Positions 1 through 12,822 of a stretch of DNA of 64,000 nt are shown one piece after another. The stretch's first letter is position 1. Each line of letters begins with the position of its first letter. The position numbers were made by a program, and so were the translations under genes. Origin of the DNA: Bolinopsis microptera (Eukaryota > Ctenophora > Tentaculata > Lobata > Bolinopsidae); NCBI RefSeq assembly GCF_026151205.1, contig NC_087072.1, positions 5,814,084 to 5,878,083 of the forward strand, in the 5' to 3' direction. The notes under the pieces are model-generated. The model was not told the DNA's origin, did no database searches, and worked only from the letters and a program-made list of their open reading frames with translations.

Positions 1-409
1 TGGTCCTAGTTTGTTGGTCAACTACTATCTCGAAATCAAGTTTCACAAAAAAATACCCATTGACCCCCCCCCTTAATTTCTGCAATTGTACACATAAAAT
101 AAAGATAAATCATACACTTAAAATATCATATAATTAATTTCTAATTAAATTGTAGTACATCTAAAATGAACTTACAATAAACCTAAAATACCACATAAGC
201 CCCTCAGGCATCAGCTCATGCCATATTAATCAAACTGTTTCATCAGGTGACAGATTCATGGTTGATAGAAGATATGGATATCACGTGTGATATGAAATAC
301 TGGATATTATCGCGTCGTACGGTTAAATCACATTGCACCAATGGTTTCAGCAGTCAAACATGAAAATACCAGGCTGCACTGTACGTATATAACCACATTT
401 GCACACATA
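1..409. other. gene-free flank
   Basis: AT-rich sequence downstream of the F-box/LRR gene, probably including its 3' UTR. A run of C lies near 65-74. No ORF, RNA gene or clear polyadenylation signal for the minus-strand gene was seen. Confidence 0.5.
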
Positions 410-2190
410 TTACATATTGGTTACAAACCTAGGCAGTTTCAAAAGCTCGTAGTCAATATTGATTACACCCCGATGTGAAATGCTACTAGGGTAGAAATCT
501 TTGTAGCCAAGTTCAAGATCAAACTCTAGATTCTTAATTTTAAGAAATTTCGGAGCAATGTCATCGAAATTAAGTTTCCAACAATCACAATTGTTTCTAA
601 TTTCTAACGAATTACACAAGTTTTTGTGCATCATTCTTATCCCATTTACCAACAGGGTGATCACATTGTTTCTATCTCTACAACTTTCTTTACACTTTCT
701 TGCAGCCTCTTCAATGAAATTGTGCCTTTGATCAAAACCGCTTTGAACAGCCTTTATCATATCATACAACGTACTTAAGGTCAGAGTTTTGAAATTAGGT
801 CCTGCGTGATCAATAAAAGTAACGATGTCGTCAACAGAGAAGGCGTATCTGGGCTCCTCTATCGATAATTCTTCCAAATTTTTCATGTGAGGAATGACTC
901 GGCGGGATATAAAACTGAAACAATCAACCAAATTGTTCTCTTCATCGACCCGACTATGATTGTTGTAAACCACGCCGAGGAAAAGCCTTTTAAGAAACTT
1001 CAGCTCGGTAAGAGCAGCTAGCTTCTGGGCGGGAACTGCACATTTTGTTAAGTGCAATTCTTCAAGTAGTGGGCAATGCTCTGATAAAAGGCGTACTATG
1101 TCGACTCCATTGAATCTAAGATGATAGTTATAAGACAGATCGAGAACTATAAGATTTGGCATTAGCATCAAAAGTTCAGTTAGTTGTCGAGAGCACGGGG
1201 TATGACGAGCTAGAGGCAATTCTTCCAGATCATCCTCGCGAGGGCGGACAGAAAGAGAAGCTAGGAATACTTTCATTTTGTTAAGCTTAGGTAGATTATA
1301 GGTTTGCATATTGGTAAGCCCTTCTAGATTTGTCCCCGACAGATTCAAATACTCCAAAGTTTCAGAGAAATTCCTGAATACGTATTCTAGAGATTTGGGT
1401 TGTATGTTAACGTATCTGTAGAAAGAGCAACAGACAATGGGATTAGAAGGAGAGAGAGCCTCGAGAAGACCGGGCCCATCTTCCTCCCTTGTATCATCTT
1501 CCTCAACTTCTTCTTTCCGACACTCTTCCAAACTTAGGTATCTCAATCTTCTAGCACTACTGAGCATTTTGCGAAGATTGATCTTTTCAGGGAATGACTC
1601 TAAGAAGAAAGATAGAGCTTTCAACTTTGGAATAATCTTTTCAGCCATGATTTCGCACGAGCCTTCACTCATTTCCATACCCTTATCGAGCTTTAATTCC
1701 AAAAGATTCGGCATCATGCTAGCTAAACTGGACAAACTTTCAGCATTCAGCCCATCGGTGTTTTCCAGGGCAACCGTGGACAGAGTCCCACAATTGATTG
1801 AAACCACCGACATAATGTTACTCACACTCAACTTTGTCTCAGTTTTGGGTGACAACATCTCACGAATTTGGTCAATATTTAAATCACTCATATTCATACC
1901 ATTAAAGCTTTCTATACAGTCCGGCTGTCTTCTCCGAGTTTTCTGACAGGGAGATAACTTATCCTGGATATTTTAGACAGGCACAGATTATACCATCTTC
2001 TGCAAACAATCCCAAGTCTAAACTGCTCCAGGGTATTAAAGTAGGATAGAATCAAGTCGAGACATTCCTCGTTCAGCACGTGTATTGAGGGCTGCGTCTC
2101 ATCCTCTTCGGCTGTATTTACAATGTCAAAGAGAGGGTGATGGAAATCGTTCCAAGACAGTTCCTTTTCTACAACATCTAAAACTGCCAT
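410..2190 (-). CDS. F-box / leucine-rich-repeat protein (FBXL-like), frame interrupted
   Basis: The protein looks like an FBXL-type substrate receptor of an SCF ubiquitin ligase: an N-terminal F-box binding Skp1 and C-terminal LRRs binding a target. It is read in two ORFs. The first (2190-1912, 92 residues) holds an F-box-like helix set around residues 38-70, with LNEECLDLILSYF followed by VCRRWYNLC. The second (1897-410, 495 residues) holds irregular LRRs such as LRYLSLEEC, LEYLNLSGTNL, LIVLDLSYNYHL and LEELHLTKC. The second frame is open back to 1972, so the two overlap at 1972-1912 and a one-base shift there would join them. I saw no convincing intron in that space, only a possible 44-bp one. 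It may be a pseudogene, an assembly error or a variant allele. The F-box and LRR assignments are by motif; the target is unknown. Confidence 0.7.
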
Positions 2191-3619
2191 CTACCTGATC
2201 AGAGACTTCGTTTTAATTATTTTGTTGTATTTGAATTATAAATTATAACTATAAAGTTGGTTTAACAGAGATTACTGTTAATAATTGCAATCAAATTAAA
2301 TAATGTTTTTACTCCTGGAATATTTTCAAGAATAAGATTGATTTTCAGGGAGATGAACGAAAACAGCAGGATAAGCGTAAAAATTTGACGATAAAAAATT
2401 TACCAAAACGAGGGCCACAATCACATATTCATGGTACACAAAACTATTAACTTAGTAAATTCGACAATTTTCACATGCCAATGCTAGTATTCAATATCTT
2501 GTTACTTCAGTTCGGATAATTATCAATAAAAAGTTTAACAATCAAAGGTTCCATACAAAATATAGTTTTCAATAAATTTAAAAAAAAGCGAACCAAAGCC
2601 AAGTAAATTATTTTCCCCTAGTTTTTGTCTTTCTTCATATCATATACGCTGGAACAACTTACTATATAAAAAGCTTATCCCTGGCCCTGCCCTTCTCAAG
2701 TTCCACTTGATAACTATCTAACTAGTGACTGCTAGTAACATAGAACTGTGGAGTGTGGACCCCCTCGGGACCTGCAAACTGTGTGGTTGCTATGAAACTG
2801 CCCCCCCCCCCCCCCCCCCCGGAACTTGATCCACTGCTAGTCTGAAGACAAGAGAGAAGGAAGCTTGTCAAAAGGCAGCACAAAAGAAGCACTAGTGGAG
2901 ATAAGACGTGTGTGAGAGACGTTACTTACTTTATACATTTCTACTATCCAATATCTATTACTGATGCTATTGGCCCCGCTGACTTAAATCCTTGATGAGC
3001 GATAAAACATAGGAGTTTTAAATATAAATTTATAAATGACGGATTGCACTAGATCTAAAAATATAAATTAGGATTCAATCACACTACAAATTAACAGTAA
3101 ATACAAGCATCTTCTGAGTGATAGAACTCAAATAATCTTAAACCGGACTTTTATTAGTCACGGAAAATAAAAGTAAGGTAACGGATAAAATGTTCAAAAA
3201 CATGAAGTTATGAACATGAGTTTAATTTTTAATCTTAGTTAATGTACTCGCAATCAACCCAGCAAATAAAATATACCCATTATAGTGCTGTCCAATGAAG
3301 CTGAACTCAGAGATCATATAAATCTCAGAGACCAAGTATATTTGAAAGCACTGATGTAAAATGAAAAATCCTGTTATAAAAATGAGGGTCATCAGTGTTG
3401 TGCAAGCATGATTCATCAATTAATTCCATTTTCCATTAACATAACGAAGTCTGAAATTTACAAATATCTTAATAGCCAATTTTCATTTTCAGCATTTTCA
3501 ACAACATATCGATTCAAATTTTCAAATAATTCCCGTATCCATTATCCAAGCTTGAATTACCACACAGGTAAGCATAATCTTTTTCATCAGGTTAACTCAA
3601 CTGTACTCTTTCCACATCA
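2191..3619. other. intergenic, AT-rich, with a poly-C tract
   Basis: This is the space between the F-box/LRR gene and the BTB gene, both on the minus strand. It contains an uninterrupted run of 20 C at 2801-2820. No coding signal was recognised. The promoter of the F-box gene should lie just above 2190, but no core element was identified. Confidence 0.5.
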
Positions 3620-5276
3620 TTAAGTTTTAAGTTGAAGACAGATCACGATAAGCTTATCGTGCTTTTTCAGGGTATCCAGCACTGTCTGGAGGTTATTTGT
3701 AATGAGGGAGTGAAGTACCGGTCTATTTCCACTGCCAGTCTTTATCAGCCAGTGGAACACTGAGTTAGAATGGAAGTGGACCGGATAAATAATACCATTT
3801 TTGGGTTTCTTCCGACGATACTGGTCAATCTTTAGGTCGTAGCAAGGAGTTTGTTGGACCAGTTTCAGAACATTTTCTCCTGTTCCTTTGTCGCACAGAG
3901 GACATGTAGCAAAGAAACTGACGAAATTAAAACTCCTCAACTCTGCTAGATCCCCTTTCTGCAGGGTCCACAGGTGCATGAAGTACTTTGAATCAGATGC
4001 AGGATCATCAGGAACGTAGCAATTCTTGATATGTTTTTTGAAGTGAGGGGGAAATGATACATTCCAAGAATTCATATAGTCGTTCAGGAGTGATATGTAT
4101 CGGTCCGATAAATCTAGAGGATCAATGTTGGCCATGAACTGATCCATCAAGTTCTGACATTGAGGAATGTTGAGCTCACTGTTGGCTAGCCACGCTATCC
4201 CTACCTCTAGTTTAGCGAATTCAGGGTATGGGCAGAGCGGGCTTCCTAGCCTGAGAAAATCTTCCGGTGAGAAATGAGGCCACTTCGCAAGGTTTGGTTT
4301 GTACTGGGTTACTGGGTTTTTGAGAATCAGTTCGGTTTTAATTTTCGTCTGTGGAACTGGTACTTTCTGCCACTCTCCTGGCCCGTCCCGGATGTTAGAC
4401 CCCGGTGAGGGTTCAGTTTGCTGGCTATCAGTGTCATGGCTGTTGGTTGATGCGGGCACTGTAGTAACTGTTGCAGTAGAGGATGGCGATGCTAGTGATG
4501 ACAGCTCTGCAGCAAGTCTCCCTCGACCTTTAGACGACACAATAGTGGAAGTATGTCCGTTTGTGTGGTGAGTCTCAATAGTGGTGTCTGTAAATGAGGA
4601 ACAAATCTCCTCTAGATCAATGTATTCCTCTTCATCAGATGAGATACTTTGATTCATCATAGAGTTTTTATTTTCAGAGATCTTTTTGAAGTTTATGCAA
4701 CTTATCATGTCGATACATTTAGATCTATCTTGCTCGTTCAGTATTTTTTCAGACTCCAGGTATAAATTGTTGTTTTCCATCCAAACAGCACATAAATTTA
4801 TCAGCTCGTTAATCTCAAACTGAACACTGAAATTCAGAAATGCTTGTATGTTGCTGGAATCCAGCATAATTTGTCCTCCGTACATCAACTCTAGGCACTG
4901 AAATATTTTACATGACGTTTTATTAAAAATCAACGCAAGGACTGTCACAATCAGTTCACGAAAATCTCAAAATGAACATCAGATCATAAAGAATCAAGAA
5001 AACAGATTCACTTAAATAAACTGAAAACTATAGCTAGAATTTTTTTCAATCTATAATTACCTGACTAATTTGGTGAGCCATGCCGTTAAAACCGAGAAGA
5101 TGGACCTCATAGTTCTCCCTAACCAGAGTCTCAAACACAGAGCTCCTGGCTGCGAGTATAGTGCCGCTACAGGGTATGGAGTCTCCGTCGATAAGGAGTA
5201 GTACTGTCTCGTGTACTCTGTTACCTTGTCTCACGAAACGAGACAGGTTACCGAACGGAGAAAGACTAATTAGCAT
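3620..5276 (-). CDS. BTB/POZ-domain protein, two exons
   Basis: Exon 1 runs 5276-5061 and ends at CAG|gtaatt. Exon 2 runs 4897-3620 after the acceptor atttcag. Phase 0 is kept and the product is about 497 residues. The BTB fold crosses the intron: exon 1 carries the core strand-helix (VLLLIDGDSIPCSGTILAAR), and exon 2 continues with LELMYGGQIMLDSSNIQAFL and the following helices up to about residue 110. BTB domains dimerise and often act as Cullin-3 adaptors or in transcription complexes. After the domain comes a Ser/Thr-rich, low-complexity stretch (about 170-240), then a conserved-looking C-terminal region of about 240 residues that I do not recognise, with one CPLC pair. There are no Kelch repeats, zinc fingers or BACK domain. 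The usual D/H pair of the BTB core is changed (IPCSG where many have PAHR). The splice model is well supported because BTB sequence continues across the intron. Confidence 0.72.
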
Positions 5277-7061
5277 CTCCTAGTTTTGGAAGGGAATTTT
5301 AGAGGTGCAATCAAATAACAGATTTACTTCATATGTAACAAATGTATTAGTCGGACTTCTTCTGTACAAGGCAGTTAAGTTTCTCCGAATTTCTGTTGAA
5401 ATATTCACGTATAAACTAATTAAATTAAGTTACGAATCTATTTATTTGAACATTTCAGCATTTATTGAGTGAATGTGTGTAGACTGCAGTGAGATGGGGA
5501 CATTTTGATCCGGTTTAGACAATTCATGCCCTGGCTGCACACTGCACAGCATCAGTTCTCAATGAGGAGTATAAACAGCGTGCAATATCGGGCCCAAATT
5601 CCCTGTTTTCTCTGATTGTTGAGTGTTCAAAATCTAGTTTGACTCTGGTTTTATCCCCTCTTCATCATTCAAGACAACTGCTTGACTATAACAAAGATCT
5701 GGTGAGGAAGTCATTTTCATTAATAGTGATATGTAGAAAAACGGTGTGATAGCTCTAATAAATTTCCGAGATGATAAGGGCGCCATGTGTCAACGGACAT
5801 TAAATCGTCACAATTAACATACTCCAAATCAAAAATAATTACATTTTCAGACAAAAAGGTGGCTAATTAATACAGTATTTAGGGATGATGTAAAATCGTC
5901 GTTATCTCTAGATAAGGGAAGATATAATATCCGTTCAATGGGCTAGTTGATTCATGAGCATGGATCATTGTGTAGATGAAGAGCTAGGCCAGGCCGGACA
6001 GCTAGCTAGTCGTATATATATAATATATATAATATACGTTACGCGCGCATGGCACGTGCCGTAGAAATAAATATAATTTCGACACAAACTCTTGATTCGC
6101 GCGCTACTGCAAAACGGAGAAATAGGAAAGACTCTAGCAATGTGTAGTGGGTCACCAGATGAAAGGACTGGTAACAATTATACTGGATAAAGGCAGTTAA
6201 CAGTACACCTACACTGAGCCAATCAACTCAGTCGGAACTTAACAATATTTAACACTTAGATTCTTGTACACAGCACCAACAGGCAACATACACACTAATA
6301 AAACCACACGGTGGCAATACAACTTCATTGATTCTATGTTGAGGTGAAAGTTAGTAACGTATGTACAGTACAGTACTATACATACTATGTACTATGTATA
6401 CATACTATGTACTTAAAACCACCAACCAATCAGACTCTGTCAAGTGTCAGCAAGCTTCGACATATGAAGCACCTTAACACCATGTAGAGCGACGGAGAAT
6501 GTGTGTCATGAGTGAGAGACGATAGTTTGTTAAATTAGGGGCAAGGCAAAAACAAGACAATGATATGAGATAATGAAAAGATAATGATCTGATTTAAAGA
6601 AGTTCTCAGCCAGGTTCGATATAAGCGACTAAACTGTGATATCAACAAAATACACGCGGCGATAGACCACGTGGCAACTGGAATATATTTTGACGAGCAT
6701 GTAGGATTTAATTTGGTTGTGTACTAACAATATACATACGGAGCTATCATTGCAAATCACAAGTAACCAAGTGAATTGAAGGGCAAACAATAATAATAAA
6801 CTCCTATATTATATACGGTGAGGGGTTGCATGTGTTAGTACTTCGTACGCCACTGGCTTGGTGAATAGAATTCCGAGGCGTTACATTTGTTATCAAAGCA
6901 CAAAAACAACAGGTATCAGTTCACACTAAAACCATTATAATTGGTCAATTAGGGAGAACTGTCATTCCCTCTACCTTACTAGAGGTCTATCAAGCACTTT
7001 ATAATGAGATTATTAATGGGGTGGACTTGTGTCAAGTTTAAATCAGTGATACGTCTGAAGA
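5277..7061. other. intergenic, gene-free
   Basis: No gene was recognised. Simple sequence includes a TA-rich stretch near 6013-6035 and overlapping TACTATGTA motifs near 6360-6412. The BTB gene promoter should lie just above 5276. Confidence 0.45.
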
Positions 7062-7350
7062 GGTAGTGTACAATGTAGTGTACAATGTAGTGTAAAATGT
7101 AGTGTACAATGTAGTGTACAATGTAGTGTACAATGAAGTGTAAAATGTAGTGTACAATGTAGTGTACAATGTAGTGTACAATGAAGTGTAAAATGTAGTG
7201 TACAATGTAGTGTACAATGTAGTGTGCAATGTAGTGTACAATGAAGTGTACAATGTAGTGTACAATGTAGTGTACAATGTAGTGTACAATGTAGTGTACA
7301 ATGTAGTGTACAAGTGTACAATGTAGTGTACAATGTTGTGTACAATGTAC
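7062..7350. repeat. 12-bp minisatellite (TACAATGTAGTG)n
   Basis: About 24 copies of a 12-bp unit, TACAATGTAGTG, lie in tandem with scattered point changes (GAAGTG, TAAAAT, TGCAAT variants). Because 12 is a multiple of three and the unit has no minus-strand stop, all three minus-strand frames stay open and give artefactual repeat peptides (YIVH, TLYT, LHCT). These should not be annotated as proteins. A short related stretch with TACAATGTATAATA occurs at 9134-9174. Confidence 0.95.
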
Positions 7351-10300
7351 GTATTGATTGGTCCCACTCATATCCACTTCAAAAATCCACCAAAATATAA
7401 ATTTATAGTTGATGGCTCTCCTGACAAAGAATTTGAAAGAAAAACAAAATAATTGAGCTCTCTTACCCAGCAAGTAGTACTGCTTATCACCAGACCGTTA
7501 TACTTACGTTACATTAAACATGCTACCTGAAAATAGAAATTTTATAGATAAGATTTAAGCGACAAAAAACAGTATCTAATAATTTCTAAGATCTCATATC
7601 GATCAATCTATCAAATGTATGATTTAATTAACCCCTGCTCCTCGTGCCAGGCATTTCTAGGAGTCACTTCTCACTCTCTCCCTGCCGAGGAGAAGCAAAA
7701 ACCAGCACTTAAACGACCAACAAAAATTCGAAAGGATTGGTATTAAAGCAGAATTCGGTAACTATACTACTAATTCTCGGTGTCAATACAGGTTGAGTTC
7801 TTGCACAATGTCATATATTAAACTCGACAGAAGTTTGGTTGACTTAGGAGCACTAATCTATTTCTCAATTACCTTATTCATGTGTTCAATTTACCTATTA
7901 AAAAGTTACCTAAGTGGCAGGTGGATATTATTAATGTTGCAGCTATTATAAATGCTATGAAACTATTCATAATTGCAGCGTCAGAAATGGGATCCCAGGA
8001 AGGATTCAGCGACTCAAGTGGAAATTATACCAACATTCCAGCCATAGAATTTGATCATAGTAGAACAGAAAGCCCCTTCCCGGATAACAACACTGCCATG
8101 TAAGAAAATGATAGCTGCACTTACAATACATGGGCTGACTCTCACTTACTGTTTATAAGACATATTGAAACTTCTGAATAACTCAAAAGAATCGCTACTT
8201 ATACTGGCACATTAAATACGGCTATTGAACGGCTAACATACGACAAATTTACGGTCATATCATTTAAAACACTACTCCTGGTACTCCACTAGCAATATAA
8301 ATAGGTGGCCAATATACATTATACGCCAACAAATGGGCATGTTCCATGTGATACACACTTCGCTCATACAAACGTAATACATAATGATACCTTAATCAGT
8401 TGATAGTCTTAGTGATGGGGAGCATGTATCCAGAATATAGTTCAGTTATAAGCTCAATCCCTGTAGAGTTTCTCAAATACTGCAAAAAATTAATGGCTAT
8501 AATTACTCTTGCTAGTAAAACTCAATAAATTTAGATCAAAGTAATAAAATCAATGAGTACAAATCTGATAGTTCCCGATGCTGATAACTAAAAACATGCT
8601 ATCGTAGATTAGAAAGCTACACTACAGCTTCAATTTCCTGACCTCGCATTTGGTCCCATATTGCACAAAATCTCAAAAAATGTAACTAGATGGACGTTTC
8701 AGTATTTTTTAAAAGTATAAGTTTCACAATTTTATAGGATTATAAAACTGATTCTTTTATACCATAGTTGTCAACACTATGACCAGTTCACCTGTTAATC
8801 AACTTTAGGGATCTTGGGTTGAAAATATCGAATTTTTCAACACAAAATCATCACATGTCAAACATTGAAGTCTCTTACAAGTCTCTTACAATGTTCGACA
8901 AAGTCATAACAAAGCACACTTAGTTCGATACCAAAACTATACAGTAATATTGCTAATATTTTATTGCCTAAAATTCAAGATTACTGACAAAGTAACGCTA
9001 GTCCGCAAGTCGTTATTTGTTATATAATACAACAAAATTGTATCCTAGAATGTTAATATAAATTGTGCAATGTGCTCTTTTGGTTATCATAATCATCGTA
9101 ACGTCTCTTCCTGGGGGCCCTTTTTAATTGCATAATGTACAATGTATAATATACAATGTATAATATACAATGTACTCTCACTGAATTTGAAAACCTCATG
9201 CTCTGCAGTAGAATTGCTAAATCATAAAAAAGTTTAATAAAGTTTTAATTTCTTAGCCATGTTATTTGCTGTTCTGACCAGCGGATTCATAATAAATGAA
9301 CATATAAAAACCCTAGGTATCTCAGTTGTCGAATGGGAACTTATTCAAACTGTACTCCTGTCTGTCCTTAAGATTTTCAGAAGATGTGGTGTTACACTAT
9401 GAACCTTTTTATAGTTAGCGGTTAATTTAAGCTAAGGATTCAGGAGTACAGTTTACAAGAAATCTATTAAGTTGGTTCACCTTTCCATTCACAACTGTAT
9501 AATATAAGTGCAAGTAATATAAAAGTTACATATCCACATGCAGCATCTTTACCTTAAAAATGGAGAATTTAACAATGTAACAAAAGTATAAAAGGATGTT
9601 TTACAAAACATTTTTATAACGTATAAACTTTCTGAGATTTAGTAAAAATCTTAAACATACATATCAAGAAATATACCCCAATATAAAAATATCAAAAGTT
9701 GGCTTAAGCATCCTGCGCAATACAATGATCAAAAAATCACGTTAACATGATAATATATTCATTTAGTATAAGCAACAATACACTAAACTAAAATATGAAG
9801 CCTGTAATCAACAGTATTGACAAAAACCTATCCCTCACATATAAGTTATCATAAAAAGATTTTTAGAATTTAAGTAAACTTTAATAAAGAAGGATTTAGT
9901 GTCTTTTAAATCGGTATTAATTTGAGCTACAATAATAAGTATCTAAACTAAATTATCAGCAAAATATAGGCTAGTTTACTCTCAATATTTAGTATTCTGT
10001 TCATTTCTATTAAACCTTCTAGAATCTTGATAAAACATCTATTTCATAAAATATCAATCTGAACTTAATGTTATAATAATAATAATAATAGGATTATGGC
10101 CACATGGCCATCTCGACAAAACTTGAAACCCAACTGCACTCTACGCTATTGCAGTTATGATAACGATGATAGATCCAAGTCGACAAAGATACGTTTTTAT
10201 GTTATAATTTCAAATTCAAAGGAAAATATTTGCTTAGATGGTAAATCTGGAACCTGGGTATGTCAAAATTGAATGCTAAATATTCTAACCTAATTTGAAA

Positions 10301-10405
10301 ATATGGGCAACGCATGTGTCACCAATTTGAACATAAGAAGCACTACAATAAGAGTGGTAGCCACATTGAGTAACTGATTTGGGGAATTACTGTAACCTAA
10401 AATAG
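7351..10405. other. intergenic, gene-free, AT-rich
   Basis: No coding region was supported. The small plus-strand ORF at 7882-8103 has no recognisable domain or splice context. Simple repeats include TACAATGTATAATA copies (9134-9174) and an (AAT)n run near 10074-10090. Confidence 0.45.
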
Positions 10406-11190
10406 TTAGGATTGTTGGGAGACTGTCTGGCAGGGCACATGGTTGAACAGTTCATGATGACGAAGCACCTGAAAAGGATATTGACTGTGATGTAAGTAAT
10501 CAGAGATTTAGATCACGAATCACAACAGACAATTTGATAAAGGTCATAAGGTCAGAATCCTTGCCTTTCTATACAATAAATAAATGTTAACGTAAGGTCT
10601 AAGAATAAAAATCAAAAAGGTAACCTGAGGGGAATGACAAGAATAACCACATATGTTACAAACATAAGGTCTACGTCCGGTATGAATGTTCATGTGTATT
10701 TTCAGGGAGTAAAGCTGTCTAAACGTCTTCTTGCAAATCCGACATTCTGGCTGGGGAATTAGATGATCATATTTTCAGCAGATGAAAGTACAAATTGTTT
10801 TCTTACTGAATGATTTGAAATTAAAATGAAATTTAATTTAAACCAACAGTAACTGGTTGTTCAGTTGTTATCTTATTTCATCTTCAATTTACATCATTAT
10901 AATATTTTGAACAAAATTTATCTTCAATAAGGAGTACATACCTTTGCTTTGTGCTGAGCCTGGCATTTTTTGAAATCTGCATGCTCAAGAAATGTTGTGT
11001 CACAATAGACACAATTGTACTTGACGTGGGGGCATTTTGCAGGCATAGAATCAAGCTTTTTACAGTCCTGGCATTCCTTGTGTTTGCTTTCGTGTGTTTT
11101 AAAATTCATTGCATACAGGAAGTACTTTCCACAGATTCCACATTTGTATGGCTTCCATGAATCATCAGCATCATCCCTTGTCTTCCCCAT
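10406..11190 (-). CDS. C2H2 zinc-finger protein, three exons
   Basis: Three exons can be joined in phase 0: 11190-10942 (ends AAG|gtatgt), 10750-10625 (acceptor ttccccag, ends CAG|gttacc) and 10468-10406 (acceptor ccttttcag, ends TAA), giving 145 residues. Fingers, in order, are [11 protein letters not shown]....H, an irregular Cys/His segment ([10 protein letters not shown]), [10 protein letters not shown]..., [10 protein letters not shown]...H...H with an HTGRRPY linker, and YVCNICGY...HHELFNH. The last finger is split by intron 2, and its second His pair is supplied by exon 3, which strongly supports the model. An in-frame TAG lies nine bases before the ATG. This is a small nucleic-acid-binding, probably nuclear, protein with no KRAB, SCAN or BTB partner domain. 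Family assignment beyond C2H2 is not possible from sequence alone. Confidence 0.78.
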
Positions 11191-11807
11191 CTTAGACTAA
11201 GGTCAGCTGTAACATGTGTTTCTGAAATGGTTGTCAAAAGTGTAAGAATTCTTTCAAAACATCTTAACTAGAAAGAAAAAATGTTTATTTTCATCAAAAT
11301 ACCATAATCAAGTTTTCTTCAAAAAAGGTCTTGAGAAGTTGAAGTTATATCAAGTGCTACATGCTGTCAACACTGTTCAACATTAAATTTACGAGAATGT
11401 GTCGAACTGATAACTTCCCCACTTTTGAAAGAAAAACGGATGTGATCAAATAGGCCTTCGCATCTGAGAGGTTTGGATGTATGGTTTTTACAATATTGTA
11501 ACAAAAAACCTTATCAACTTCAAAGTAACCCTGATATCCAAGGCATTTCTTCACTATAACTGGACAATGTAGTAATAAGGCCCAGAAAACCAAGTTGGGA
11601 ATCATATTGGACAAATATAAAGAGCAAGGATGTGGATTATATTACGGTAAGAGTCAGCTTCTTATATCAGTGTCGTAGCAGTAATTATAGTGGATAATAA
11701 GAATTCAGCCGTGACAGTTAAACCCTTAAAAGTGATATCAACGTTCATTTCTGAACTGGAGTATACTAAAATACTCTTTATGTCAGTGCACCTAGGTCCT
11801 AGATGCG
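11191..11807. other. intergenic, upstream of the zinc-finger gene
   Basis: No gene was recognised. The minus-strand ORFs here (11357-11614 and 11662-11889) lack domains and look like chance openings; the second runs into a dispersed repeat. Confidence 0.4.
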
Positions 11808-11899
11808 TTGTAGGTTTATAACCTACCAAGGAGCGCGAAGAGTTGGACTCGCCAACGGTCTTTTGGAACAAATATTTTAGGAGTATCACCCGTTAATAA
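11808..11899 (+). repeat. dispersed repeat family A, copy 1
   Basis: A ~90-bp block beginning TGTAGGTTTATAACCTACCA and ending GAGTATCACCCGTTAATAAA recurs, diverged, at about 25181-25272. Shared landmarks are AACCTAC, a GCGCG core, GAGTTGGAC and GAGTATCACCCGTTAA. The left end contains the short palindrome GTAGGTTTATAACCTAC. It is probably the end of a non-autonomous mobile element. Confidence 0.75.
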
Positions 11900-12071
11900 A
11901 TTTAAAAATATATATACATTATATAATATAAATTATTCAAACAATATACACATAATTGTCACAATGACCCTATATAAAAACAACCCTTCAAAAAAGCAAT
12001 ACATTCCCTATCTCAAATATTGGGAGAAACATTTGAAAATCAACCTTGGCCTTGTGGCTCCAAATTCAAAT

Positions 12072-12559
12072 CTATAAACTATTCATATTAACAAAGTTCT
12101 TTCTCGCACCTCTGTCTCCCTGTAGAGAAATCACTGTTGTTCTTAGGATTTTAAAACGAAGGCGCTTCCTCATGTATCCCACGGCATCTGAATACCTTTG
12201 CCCTGTGTGGTATTCCATTTTACTAGCCAGCCTCTCTACTAGTCTTTCAGCTTCACCACCCATTCCACCAGACGTTGAGAAAACTAACAGCTTCCTTTCT
12301 CTACTTCAAGAACCCATGCATTGTAACACCGTCTTTTCTCATTTTCATGGGACTGGTACATTGCTGGGATCGATTTGCTTGCATTGGAGGGGGCTGGGGC
12401 ATGGAATACCTTTACATCAAAATATGCCCTCTCTGAAGCATTCCAAATCGATCTTGCAGAAATGTCCAGCCTTACTTGGTCTCCTAGGACAGTAGGACTG
12501 TTCCCTTTGGTAACTCTAGTTAATAGATGCGTTGTGGAAAAACAGCTTGTGGAAATCAT
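12072..12559 (-). pseudogene. decayed retroelement pol-like C-terminal fragment
   Basis: Two minus-strand frames carry consecutive parts of one protein module. The frame 12559-12284 contains VRLDISARSIWNASERAYFD, SHENEKRRCYN and LEVEKGS; the frame ending at 12072 continues with VFSTSGGMGGEAERL and KRLRFKILRTTVISL. The break is near 12275-12285, where a few codons appear deleted and the frame shifts. I recognise this module from the C-terminal region of pol-like proteins of retroelements abundant in cnidarian genomes; the exact clade is uncertain. No reverse transcriptase lies beside it, so this is a dead fragment. The plus-strand ORF over the same bases is a shadow. Confidence 0.65.
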
Positions 12560-12822
12560 CTTCGAGGACTTGTCTCCGAACTATACTAGACACATGATAC
12601 AAGCCTAAACAGATAATTTATATAGACTATAATATCACACCCCGATATTGGCTCTCAGAAACTGGGCAGAGGTAAGCTGATTACTAGACTGAATTAAAGC
12701 GAGCACTTCCATGCAACAAAATTGGGAACTTTCAAAATGAAAGTCTTCAAATTAATCAATTCTCCGCAGACATCTAACATGTTATAAGCTACTTCAGTTT
12801 TAAAATGACAGCAAGACACATG

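Noticed and set aside
1437-1946. Plus-strand 169-codon ORF
   Set aside because: It lies antisense to the LRR coding region and has no domain; it is a shadow.
6979-7473. Three overlapping minus-strand ORFs of 100-164 codons with YIVH, TLYT or LHCT repeats
   Set aside because: They are by-products of a stop-free 12-bp minisatellite open in all three frames, with no sign of selection for one frame.
12046-12495. Plus-strand 149-codon ORF
   Set aside because: The minus strand over the same bases matches a retroelement protein module, so this is its shadow.
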